Shown: positions 1-6,281 of the stretch, one piece after another | How the letters are laid out: every line of letters starts with the position of its first letter | Numbering within the stretch: position 1 is the first letter of the stretch | Assembly (NCBI GenBank): GCA_014379925.1 | Contig: JACMKY010000108.1 | Coordinates: forward strand, 1-6,281 | Origin: Cytophagales bacterium | GTDB lineage: Bacteria > Bacteroidota > Bacteroidia > Cytophagales > ES-bin-26 | Reading direction: 5' to 3' | DNA: 6,281 nucleotides | Translations under genes and position numbers: made by a program | The notes under the pieces: generated by a model | What the model saw: the letters and a program-made list of their open reading frames with translations, nothing else | The model's database searches: none | What the model was told of the DNA's origin: nothing

Positions 1-32
1 ACCCGAAACCCGGCAAGTCGAAATGGCATCGG

Positions 33-836
33 TTAAGAAGAAGCGGGCAGGGTTCTGATTTTCACATTTTTGTAAGACACGGCATCGCCGTGATCCTGCA
101 AAAGAAGGTGTCCCTTGGAAGCCTCGCCGAACCGGCCGTTCTTGTTGTACTGCGGCGTGGCGTACTTGCTACCCGCGACTGCCTGGCGGTATTCTTCGTT
201 CCCTCGTTCGTATTCGACCACTTTCTTCCCGTTCAGCCAATGCTCCACGTGCTTGCCTTGCACCACGATGCGGGCATTGTTCCACTGCCCGATGGGATTC
301 ACCTGCTTGTCTTTGGCCGCAATCAGGTCGTAGAGCGAACCAGCCGTGCGGTTGCCGTTCTTACCCAATTTGGCATCGGGATGTCTGGCATCGTCGAGTA
401 CCTGAAACTCCAGTCCGAACGCCGAGCCTTCGGGCTTGGGTTGGTGCTCGACCACGAAGTATTTGATGCCACTGTTGGCCCCTTCGGTGAGCTTGAAGTC
501 GGCAGTGAACTCAAAGTTGTCGTACTCGTTCACGGTCACGATGTCGCCGCCGTTGCGCGACTCCCGCCCCCCGGAAGGGAGTACGCTCAGCACGCCATCC
601 TTGGCCACCCAGCCCGAGTCGGGAAAAGTGGTTTTGTAAGCGCCCCGCCAACCCTTGGTCGTTTTGCCGTCGAACAAAAGTTTCCAGCCTTCTTTCCGCT
701 CTTTCTCGGTCAGTACGTTGTCTTTTTGGGAAGCATTGTGCGAAGCATCACTTTTTTTTCCCTGTCCCACCGCTGCGCCAGTGGTCAGGGCAAACAAAAC
801 AAGGAGCAGGTGAGCGAAACGAATTTTCCTGGGCAT
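33..836 (-). CDS. Secreted DUF1080 protein, 3-keto-disaccharide hydrolase-like (PF06439)
   Basis: Exported protein with a concanavalin-like jelly-roll DUF1080 domain. Family members have been named 3-keto-disaccharide hydrolases and act on glycosides oxidised at C3. The chain is 267 residues. Residues 1-25 form a Sec signal peptide: PRKIR, hydrophobic LLLVLFALTTG, then probable cleavage near AVG/Q. No lipobox Cys is present, so it should be soluble in the periplasm or secreted. The domain covers about residues 50-263, with GWKLLFDGKTTKGW (50-63), GGDIVT (96-101), NSGIKYFV (121-128), EFQVLDDARHPDA (143-155), GSLYDLI (166-172), VEHWLNGKKVVEYE (197-210) and LLLQDHGD (244-251), all family-typical. 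A lysine-rich, low-complexity linker (26-48) separates signal and domain. It follows the TIM-barrel gene by 64 bp and is probably in the same transcript. A non-catalytic carbohydrate-binding role remains possible, since many DUF1080 proteins are uncharacterised. Confidence 0.92.
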   Translation of the reverse strand: MPRKIRFAHLLLVLFALTTGAAVGQGKKSDASHNASQKDNVLTEKERKEGWKLLFDGKTTKGWRGAYKTTFPDSGWVAKDGVLSVLPSGGRESRNGGDIVTVNEYDNFEFTADFKLTEGANSGIKYFVVEHQPKPEGSAFGLEFQVLDDARHPDAKLGKNGNRTAGSLYDLIAAKDKQVNPIGQWNNARIVVQGKHVEHWLNGKKVVEYERGNEEYRQAVAGSKYATPQYNKNGRFGEASKGHLLLQDHGDAVSYKNVKIRTLPASS

Positions 837-900
837 GGCTTGGAAAGAGTTAGGGCTTGAAAATCGGAAACTGGTTTACCAATGACTGACGGCTGATTAC

Positions 901-1833
901 TTAGATCTTCATTTTCAGCTTGCCGCGCAGGTAGTCCCGGCTGATGGTGGAAGCTTCCAGGGGCGTCCGGGACGGGTCCGGGACGCTGTCCAACTCGACG
1001 ATGGCCCAACCGCTGTACTTGATTTTGTCGAGGGCGGTAAAAACGGCGGGTAAGTCCACCCGACCCTGGCCCAGTTCTACGAACTGATAGCGCCGGTTGC
1101 TGGTCGCATCGGTCATCGCCCGCACATCTTTGAGGTGCATCACCTGTAAAATGCTGGCGTACTGCCCAATGGCCTTGGCCGGGTTGCCGCCGCCCTGCGT
1201 ATAGTGGGCCACGTCGAGGAGCAGCTTCACGTAGCGGGTGTCCACGGCAGCCAGGATTTGGTCCACTTCCTCCGGCGTTTCGCCCAACTGCTCCATGTGG
1301 TTGTGGTACACCGCCGTGATGCCTTCGTCGGCCGTGCGTTTCCCGATCTCAGTAAGCAGCGTACCGTACTTTTTCAGGTCTTCCGGCGTGGGTTTGCCTT
1401 CTTTGGGACGTGAACTGTTGGTGAGCTGCAGGAATTTTCCGCCCACCCCCTTCACCAGCCGGGCGTGGCCCACGTGCTTCTCCAACTGGGCTTTCGCCTC
1501 GTCGGTCCCCAGGTTGATGTTGGCGTTGCCGCTGGAGAAGACGGGCATCTGGATGTTGGCCTCGTCCAGCAACGCCTTCAAGGCTTCGGGCTTGGTGCCG
1601 TATTCGGCGTAGATGTTCGAACGGAGTTGAATGCCTTTGAAGCCCAGTGAGCCCACTTCCCGGATGGCTTGCGCGTCTTTGCCACCCCAGGCGATGGCGG
1701 CGCAACCCAGTTGCATGGCACTGGCGGCGCTTTCACCACCGGTGAAGGCTTCCGCCCACCCGGGTAGGGACGCGGCAACGGTGGTCAGGCCCAGTTGGGC
1801 AAGGAATTTTCGACGGGATGGTTCACTGTTCAT
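901..1833 (-). CDS. Tat-exported sugar phosphate isomerase/epimerase-like TIM-barrel protein (AP_endonuc_2 / xylose isomerase-like)
   Basis: Predicted periplasmic enzyme of the xylose isomerase-like TIM-barrel superfamily (PF01261 type), whose members isomerise, epimerise, dehydrate or cleave sugars, usually with a divalent metal. It is 310 residues long. The N-terminus is a twin-arginine signal: SRRKFL at residues 6-11, a hydrophobic stretch LGLTTVAASLPG, then the probable cleavage site AEA (27-29). The mature barrel shows YHNHMEQLGE (176-185), LLLDVAHYTQGG (205-216), VMHLKDVR (231-238), ELGQGRVDLPAVF (253-265) and WAIVELD (276-282). Candidate metal or catalytic residues by family position are His177, His179, Asp207, His233 and Glu280. 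The ATG at 1831-1833 is preferred over an in-frame TTG at 1876-1878, because it puts the Tat motif at the very N-terminus. It lies 179 bp after susD and 64 bp before the DUF1080 gene. Despite the family name, a periplasmic location argues against a phosphorylated substrate. The exact reaction is unknown. Confidence 0.9.
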   Translation of the reverse strand: MNSEPSRRKFLAQLGLTTVAASLPGWAEAFTGGESAASAMQLGCAAIAWGGKDAQAIREVGSLGFKGIQLRSNIYAEYGTKPEALKALLDEANIQMPVFSSGNANINLGTDEAKAQLEKHVGHARLVKGVGGKFLQLTNSSRPKEGKPTPEDLKKYGTLLTEIGKRTADEGITAVYHNHMEQLGETPEEVDQILAAVDTRYVKLLLDVAHYTQGGGNPAKAIGQYASILQVMHLKDVRAMTDATSNRRYQFVELGQGRVDLPAVFTALDKIKYSGWAIVELDSVPDPSRTPLEASTISRDYLRGKLKMKI

Positions 1834-1901
1834 GGTTGGAGATAGAATTGTTCTCTTCGGTTTAGCATTTCTTGTCAACTAATTCGCAACGAGGTATTTA
1901 A

Positions 1902-1988
1902 GTAGCGAGGGATTTAACCGCGGCGACCAGGCGTCCCCGACTGGGCGCCGGATTGCCGGACCACCCCGACGGACCGCTCCCTCGCTAC
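1902..1988. repeat. 87-bp palindromic intergenic element with perfect 11-bp terminal inverted repeats
   Basis: GTAGCGAGGGA at 1902-1912 is the exact reverse complement of TCCCTCGCTAC at 1978-1988. The outer stem can extend with GCGG (1920-1923) against CCGC (1974-1977), leaving a 7-base bulge. Inside are two further hairpins: CCAGGCG (1927-1933) against CGACTGG (1938-1944), with one mismatch and a 4-base loop, and CCGG (1948-1951) against CCGG (1956-1959). On the transcribed (minus) strand the first inner loop reads GGGA, a GNRA-type tetraloop. The element begins 24 bases after the susD-like stop and ends 68 bases before the isomerase-like ATG. No T-tract follows the stem in the direction of transcription, so it is not a standard intrinsic terminator. 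It could be a dispersed palindromic repeat, a relic of a small non-autonomous transposon, or an mRNA-processing or stabilising structure. No clear target-site duplication flanks it. Confidence 0.75.
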
Positions 1989-2012
1989 GGGAACCCTTTT
2001 CCGCGCCCACCG

Positions 2013-3665
2013 TCAATACCCCGGATTCTGCGGGAAGGCGCTCGCTCCCCCCGCGGTCCGGTCGATCTGATCCTGCGGGATGGGCCGCAGCACGTGGAAA
2101 TCCTTGATGTTCGCGGCCGCGTCGGGATTGTGCAGTTTAACGCGTTCCACCAATACACCCCACCGTTTGAGGTCGAACCAGCGGTGCATCTCGCCGAGCA
2201 ACTCGCGTTCGCGTTCTTCCATGATGAATTCCATCGTCAACTGGTTGGCGGCGATTTCCATTGCCGTTTCCTTGCCAGGAAAAGCGGCCCGCCGCCGCAG
2301 GGTGTTGATGAGGGGCAGCGCCTCCCCGGTCCGACCCAGTTTTACCAAAGCCTCGGCGGCTATCAGGTGGGTTTCGGCCAAGCGGAACATCAGGAAATCG
2401 CGGCTTCCCTGTTCATACGTACGGTCGGGGCGGAGCGGGTCGAAAAACTTAGTCAAAGCCGGAAAAAGATTGGCCCTGTACAAACTCGGCACCAATACCT
2501 GATACCGCTTCGTCGCCCGTTCGGCCAGAGTCATTTCGTAGCCAGGTAAGTAGATGGCAGTGTCGCCCGACACGAACGTAACGGTTCTTTTAGAGTTGTC
2601 AAACACGTTGGTGTACGTACCGGGCCGGTTGGACAAGTAGGTATCCTTGAAAGTCTTCTTGTAGCGCGAATCGTTGACGCGGTCCTTGTAGACCACGTTT
2701 AACGTATAATTCGTGGGTAGGAAGCGCTTGAAGGGCCGTCCGTTCAATACGTCCCGCTGCATACCGGCCTGCACGTCATACTCCATCCCAAAGTAAAGGT
2801 GGGTCTGGTTGCCGGGCCCGTTGGTGAGCGGATCGGAGGTGTATTGCGTGGCGAAAATCACTTCGTCGTTGATTTCTCCCCCGCCCTGTTCAAACACTTT
2901 CGCGAAATCGGGCAGCAGCCGGTAGCTGTAATTTTTGATGACGTTCTGGGCGTGGGTAGCGGCCTTGGCGTAATCGTCGGGCGCTGCCGCTTCGGAAGTG
3001 GCCTTGGTCAGGTAGACGCGAGCCAGCAGGTGCTCACAAGCCCCCTTGCCTACCCGGCCGTAGACTTCGGGTGCAGTGGGCAGGTCAGCCAGGGCCGATT
3101 CAAGGTCGCTGGTAATGGCAGCATAAATATCCGGTACGGACGCGCGGCTGGCTTCTTTATTGGCCACCGCGTTTTCCTTCAGGGCGAGGTGCACCGGCCC
3201 GAACATCTGCACCAGCAGGAAGTAGTGGTGCGCCCGCAAGAATTTCACCTCGGCAACGCGACGTTTCCTGATCGCCTCATCGAGGTCCGGAATCTGACCG
3301 GCCCGGTCAACCACGGCGTTGGCCGTGTTGATGGCGATGTAGAACAAGTTCCAGATGTCCCGGGTAGGTGCCAGGCGACCGTCCATCTGGGATGTGTATT
3401 GATTGACGAATTTGAAGCTACCGTCGGCGCCCATCGTGTAGGTATCCGTACCGAAAACCGTGAGCGTCATGGCGTTCTCGCGGCCGTAGTAACTCCGCAG
3501 CGAGGAGTAGGTGGCTTCCACGGCGTCCTCGAATCCCGCCCGGGTATTCAGGTAGGCATCCGCCACTTGCGAAACGGGCACTTCCTCGAGCAGGTCCTGG
3601 CAGGCTTGGCTTCCCAGCAGCAACCCGGCCACCAGGAAGAATCTATAACAATGCAATGGTTTCAT
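2013..3665 (-). CDS. SusD/RagB-family glycan-binding outer-membrane lipoprotein
   Basis: Surface lipoprotein that caps the SusC barrel and binds the incoming glycan. It is complete at 550 residues, a normal family length. The N-terminus is a short basic segment, a hydrophobic stretch (residues 9-18) and Cys22 in GSQAC, a probable lipidation site, although Ser at -3 makes it a loose lipobox. The N-terminal SusD-like domain includes INTANAVVDRA (112-122) and VAEVKFLRAHHYFLLVQMFG (137-156). The C-terminal SusD/RagB domain includes FRLAETHLIAAEALVKLG (427-444), EERERELLGEMHRWFDLKRW (483-502), RPIPQDQID (527-535) and the terminal FPQNPGY, all family hallmarks. The ATG at 3663-3665 is chosen because it directly precedes the signal peptide. 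The A-rich leader has no clear Shine-Dalgarno sequence, as is common in Bacteroidota. It lies 74 bp after the susC-like stop and is very likely co-transcribed with it. The ligand is not identifiable from sequence. Confidence 0.97.
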   Translation of the reverse strand: MKPLHCYRFFLVAGLLLGSQACQDLLEEVPVSQVADAYLNTRAGFEDAVEATYSSLRSYYGRENAMTLTVFGTDTYTMGADGSFKFVNQYTSQMDGRLAPTRDIWNLFYIAINTANAVVDRAGQIPDLDEAIRKRRVAEVKFLRAHHYFLLVQMFGPVHLALKENAVANKEASRASVPDIYAAITSDLESALADLPTAPEVYGRVGKGACEHLLARVYLTKATSEAAAPDDYAKAATHAQNVIKNYSYRLLPDFAKVFEQGGGEINDEVIFATQYTSDPLTNGPGNQTHLYFGMEYDVQAGMQRDVLNGRPFKRFLPTNYTLNVVYKDRVNDSRYKKTFKDTYLSNRPGTYTNVFDNSKRTVTFVSGDTAIYLPGYEMTLAERATKRYQVLVPSLYRANLFPALTKFFDPLRPDRTYEQGSRDFLMFRLAETHLIAAEALVKLGRTGEALPLINTLRRRAAFPGKETAMEIAANQLTMEFIMEERERELLGEMHRWFDLKRWGVLVERVKLHNPDAAANIKDFHVLRPIPQDQIDRTAGGASAFPQNPGY

Positions 3666-3666
3666 G

Positions 3667-3686
3667 GATAGTTGTTGATAGTTGTT
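3667..3686. repeat. Perfect 10-bp tandem duplication in the susD-like gene leader
   Basis: GATAGTTGTT is present twice in tandem (3667-3676 and 3677-3686). On the transcript this gives two AACAACTATC units ending one base upstream of the susD-like ATG (3663-3665). It makes an A/C-rich, probably unstructured leader in place of a Shine-Dalgarno site, the sort of leader that supports translation initiation in Bacteroidota. A regulatory role is inference only. Confidence 0.6.
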
Positions 3687-3704
3687 GGTTGGTATTAATC
3701 ATCA

Positions 3705-3738
3705 AATCAGCGTAATCGTTCAATCAGCGCAATCAGCG
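3705..3738. repeat. Short direct repeats of AATCAGCG in the susC-susD spacer
   Basis: AATCAGCG occurs three times, at 3705-3712, 3722-3729 and 3731-3738. A degenerate unit starting AATCG lies at 3714, giving an approximate 9-bp period. The array ends one base before the susC-like stop codon (3740-3742), so on the transcript it follows that stop directly as repeated CGCTGATT units. It holds no gene or promoter match that I can see. It may be a simple-sequence expansion or part of a dispersed intergenic repeat. Confidence 0.7.
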
Positions 3739-3739
3739 G

Positions 3740-6281
3740 TCAGAATTTTACGTTGAGGCCGAAGGTCATCTGCCGGACCGAAGGGGTTTGGTTCTCGTTC
3801 ACGTCGTCGTTGGTTTCCGGATCGATTCCCTTGTACTTGGAGCGGTACTCGGCGAAAATGAACGGCTGCTGGATGCTCACGTAGGCGCGCAGGGAACCCA
3901 TCTTCATCCGCTGCACCAACCCACTCGGGAAGTTGTAGCCAAAATTGATGTTACGCACCTTTACGAAAGTACCGTCGAAGTAGGCCAGCGTCGACTGGTA
4001 GACCGGAAACTCTTGGTTCTGGTTGGGCCGTGGAAACTCGTTGGTCGGGTTGTTGGGCGTCCAGTAGTCGATGTCGAGGTTGTTGTAGCGGCCAGCCAGC
4101 GAGTTGTAGGTGCTGTGGAAGCCACTCCGGATCGTGCTGCCGATGCGGGCGTAGACGAAAAACGACAAATCGAAACCCTTAAATTCAAAACGGTTGGTGA
4201 CGCCTCCGCTCCACTTGGGTACCTGCGAACCAAGGATGACCCGGTCGAAGGCATCAATCCGGCCGTTGCCATCGGTATCCTGCACCTTAATTTCTCCCAC
4301 ATTGCGCTGGAACCGGGTAGCTTCGTCCGACTCGGCGGTTTGCCAGATGCCGATCTTCTGGTAGTCGAAGTAGGCCGTCAGGGGTTGGCCGATGAAGCGG
4401 CCGTTGCCCACGTCGTCCACCTTGCCATTGAAGAGTTCGAGGATGGCTTCCCGGTTGCGGGTGAACTGCAGGTCGGTCGTCCACTTGAAGCCACTGCCTG
4501 CGTCCACGTTAATCGTGGAAAGCGTCAGTTCAATTCCCCGGTTGCGGGTGCGCCCTACGTTGCGGAGCACCCGGTCGAAACCGCCGGTGAAGGGCAGTTG
4601 ATCGAACAGCAGCATGTCGCGCGTGTCGGCCTGGTAAACTTCCAGCGAACCCGACACCCGCCCGCCCAACAGGATGAAGTCGAGGCCCGCGTTGGCGGTG
4701 GTGGTCGATTCCCACTTCAGGTCGGGGTTAGCTAGCGTACCGGGCCAGAAGCCGTAGGCCGGGGCGGTGCCGAAGGCGTAGCCGGTGCGGCCCAGCAGGC
4801 CCTGGGTCTGGTAAGGATTGATGCCCGTGTTGCCGATGGAGCCGTAGCTGACGCGGAGTTTCAACTGGTCGAGCCAGCCGATACCCTTCATGAAATTTTC
4901 GTTGCTCAGGTTCCAGCCGGCCGCCACCGACGGGAAGAAGCCGTACTTGTTGTTTTCCCCGAACCGCGAAGAACCGTCGGAACGGGCCGTTAACGTGAGC
5001 AAGTACTTCTCTTTGAAATCGTACTGGAGGCGGCCCATGAACGATTGAAGGGTCCACTGGGTGATACCCGTCCCCACCCCGTTGATGATGGATGCCTGAC
5101 CGAGGTTGTAAAATTCCTGCGTTTCCACCGGCACGCCGTTGACGCTGATGTTGGCGGTCTCGTACGTGTCCCGTTGGATCGAGTGCAAGGCGGTCACCCC
5201 GACGTTGTGCGCCTGGTTGAAGACCTTGTTGTAGGTCAGGATGTTTTCAATGGTGTAGTTGAACCGCTGTCCGAATTCGGTCCGTCCCGTGGGATCACCC
5301 CCGCGGCGGGCATTCGTCTGGCTTCCCGTGAACCGGCCGAACCGCACGTTGGTCAGGTCGGGTCCGAAGTTCACCCGGTACTTAAGCCCATCCACAATGC
5401 TCCATTCCCCGTAGAGGCTGTTGAAGATCCGAATGGTTTTGGTTTCGGCGATGTTGACCCCCGGAATGATCTCGGCGATGGGATTGGTCCGCAAACCGTC
5501 GCTGGTGGGCAGAAAGATCAGCTTGCCGTTCTCGTCGTAGGGTTTGCCCAACGGGTTTTCCTGCAGGGCGCCCCCGTAGGGATTGAACCCACCGCCGCTA
5601 CCGAATAAGTTACCGAGCAACCCATCTTCGCTCTGATAGACCGGACTGTCCGCGCCGTTGTTGAGGCTGTAGACGCCCAGCGTCGAGGTGCCGACTTTGA
5701 TGCGTTTGGTAATCTGGTGGTCGAGGTTGACGCGGAAGGTGTAGCGGGTGAAATCCTGTTCTTTGATGATGCCCTTGTCCTTGAAGTAGTTGGCTGAAAT
5801 GGCGAACTGCGTCTTCTCGTCACCCCCCGATACGCCCACCTGGTGGCTCTGGATGAAGCCCGTCCGGAGCAGGTAATCCTGGTAGTCGGTGCTGCGCCCC
5901 TGGGCAATGCCGTCCAGTTCAACGGGTTCGAACAGCTTCTGGTCCGCGTCCGGGTCGGCGTCGTTGTAGCGGGGCAGTTTGGTGGTGGCGTCAATGATCG
6001 CCCGGCGCGACTCGCGCTTGTACTCGGCGAATTCCGCTCCGTTCATCACGTCAATCTTGCCCAGGGCCTCCGAGATGCCGTAGTAGCCATCGTAACTGAC
6101 TACGGTCCGGCCGGCCTTGCCGCGTTTGGTGGTGATGATTACCACTCCGTTGGCCCCGCGTGAGCCGTAGATGGCCGTTGCCGAGGCATCCTTGAGCACT
6201 TCCATGGAGGCAATGTCGTTGGGGTTGATGTCGTCGATGCCGCCAGATAAGGGAATTCCGTCCACCACGTAGAGCGGATTG
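3740..6281 (-). CDS. SusC/RagA-family TonB-dependent outer-membrane transporter, 5'-truncated by window edge
   Basis: Outer-membrane beta-barrel that, with its SusD partner, imports glycans or glycosides into the periplasm using TonB energy. About 846 residues are visible and the frame stays open to the window edge, so the first in-frame GTG (6266-6268) is not the start. The visible part begins with NPLYVVDGIP and runs through INPNDIASMEVLKDASATAI, YGSRGANGVVIITTKRGK (6116-6280), the SusC/RagA plug signature. The barrel follows, with typical family stretches such as SDGSSRFGENNKYGFFPSV, SYGSIGNTGINPYQTQGLL, NVGRTRNRGIEL and VKVRNINFGYNFP. A Ca-binding-like loop, DTDGNGRIDAFD, lies at 4244-4279. 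The protein ends in GLNVKF, and a terminal Phe is usual for outer-membrane barrels. SusC-like proteins are usually around 1000 residues or more, so the signal peptide, carboxypeptidase-regulatory-like domain, TonB box and early plug (roughly 150-220 residues) lie outside the window. No frameshift is seen. The susD-like gene starts 74 bp after the stop. The substrate cannot be deduced. Confidence 0.97.
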   Translation of the reverse strand, partial: NPLYVVDGIPLSGGIDDINPNDIASMEVLKDASATAIYGSRGANGVVIITTKRGKAGRTVVSYDGYYGISEALGKIDVMNGAEFAEYKRESRRAIIDATTKLPRYNDADPDADQKLFEPVELDGIAQGRSTDYQDYLLRTGFIQSHQVGVSGGDEKTQFAISANYFKDKGIIKEQDFTRYTFRVNLDHQITKRIKVGTSTLGVYSLNNGADSPVYQSEDGLLGNLFGSGGGFNPYGGALQENPLGKPYDENGKLIFLPTSDGLRTNPIAEIIPGVNIAETKTIRIFNSLYGEWSIVDGLKYRVNFGPDLTNVRFGRFTGSQTNARRGGDPTGRTEFGQRFNYTIENILTYNKVFNQAHNVGVTALHSIQRDTYETANISVNGVPVETQEFYNLGQASIINGVGTGITQWTLQSFMGRLQYDFKEKYLLTLTARSDGSSRFGENNKYGFFPSVAAGWNLSNENFMKGIGWLDQLKLRVSYGSIGNTGINPYQTQGLLGRTGYAFGTAPAYGFWPGTLANPDLKWESTTTANAGLDFILLGGRVSGSLEVYQADTRDMLLFDQLPFTGGFDRVLRNVGRTRNRGIELTLSTINVDAGSGFKWTTDLQFTRNREAILELFNGKVDDVGNGRFIGQPLTAYFDYQKIGIWQTAESDEATRFQRNVGEIKVQDTDGNGRIDAFDRVILGSQVPKWSGGVTNRFEFKGFDLSFFVYARIGSTIRSGFHSTYNSLAGRYNNLDIDYWTPNNPTNEFPRPNQNQEFPVYQSTLAYFDGTFVKVRNINFGYNFPSGLVQRMKMGSLRAYVSIQQPFIFAEYRSKYKGIDPETNDDVNENQTPSVRQMTFGLNVKF

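Noticed and set aside
90..860. Plus-strand open frame of 256 codons antisense to the DUF1080 gene
   Set aside because: It is a shadow of a well-conserved DUF1080 domain and has no recognisable protein motifs.
872..881. Small palindrome TGGTTTACCA in the isomerase-DUF1080 spacer
   Set aside because: Four-base arms with a two-base centre are too short to distinguish from chance. Nothing else is seen in this 64-bp spacer apart from the GTAATCAGCCG string.
901..1878. Longer isomerase-like form starting at TTG 1876-1878
   Set aside because: The extra 15 residues would push the Tat motif away from the N-terminus. The ATG at 1831-1833 gives a textbook Tat signal peptide.
1834..1901. Separate promoter for the isomerase-like gene (TTGACA is present on the minus strand)
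   Set aside because: No matching -10 element at suitable spacing and no Bacteroidota TAnnTTTG -7 box. The TTGACA alone may be chance.
1902..1988. Rho-independent terminator after the susD-like gene
   Set aside because: The outer stem encloses 65 bases and is followed on the transcript by CTTAAATACC, not a T-tract. Attenuation is possible, but a terminator call is not supported.
2799..3671. Plus-strand open frame of 290 codons antisense to the susD-like gene
   Set aside because: It mirrors SusD codons, has no family motif, and the opposite strand encodes a full-length, motif-rich SusD.
3788..4735. Plus-strand open frame of 315 codons antisense to the susC-like gene
   Set aside because: It lies wholly inside a clear SusC coding region, has a skewed V/G/R-rich composition and no recognisable domain or signal. 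It is explained by the codon bias of a GC-rich gene on the other strand.
3740..6268. Susc-like CDS beginning at GTG 6266-6268
   Set aside because: That codon is a Val inside the conserved LYVVDG plug motif, and the frame stays open to the window edge. The true start lies beyond the window.

Overview
The window is a fragment of a Bacteroidota polysaccharide/glycan-utilisation locus. The adjacent SusC-type TonB-dependent porin and SusD-type lipoprotein are hallmarks of that phylum. The high GC content, the Tat-exported sugar isomerase-like protein and the DUF1080 protein suggest an environmental Cytophagales-type lineage (the Spirosoma/Larkinella kind of genome). That lower-rank placement is inference from style, not a demonstrated match.

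All four genes lie on the minus strand and read from right to left. The order is: a susC-like gene cut by the right edge of the window (6281 to 3740); a 74-bp spacer with short repeats; a complete susD-like gene (3665-2013); a 179-bp spacer holding an unusual palindromic element (1902-1988); a Tat-signal TIM-barrel sugar isomerase/epimerase-like gene (1833-901); a 64-bp spacer; and a Sec-signal DUF1080 / 3-keto-disaccharide hydrolase-like gene (836-33). Only 32 bases follow the last stop, so the operon may continue to the left. The missing 5' end of susC and any regulator lie to the right.

The likely joint role is as follows. SusC and SusD bind a glycan or glycoside at the cell surface and import it across the outer membrane. 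The TIM-barrel protein and the DUF1080 protein both carry export signals and would act on it in the periplasm. No classical glycoside hydrolase, polysaccharide lyase, sulfatase, regulator or transposase gene is visible. The pairing of a DUF1080 protein with an AP_endonuc_2-type barrel points to chemistry on oxidised (3-keto) sugars rather than ordinary hydrolysis, but the substrate cannot be read from the sequence.

The most interesting non-coding feature is the 87-bp element between the susD-like and isomerase-like genes. It has perfect 11-bp terminal inverted repeats and internal hairpins, and it is not a typical intrinsic terminator. Long plus-strand open frames are antisense shadows of the four genes.
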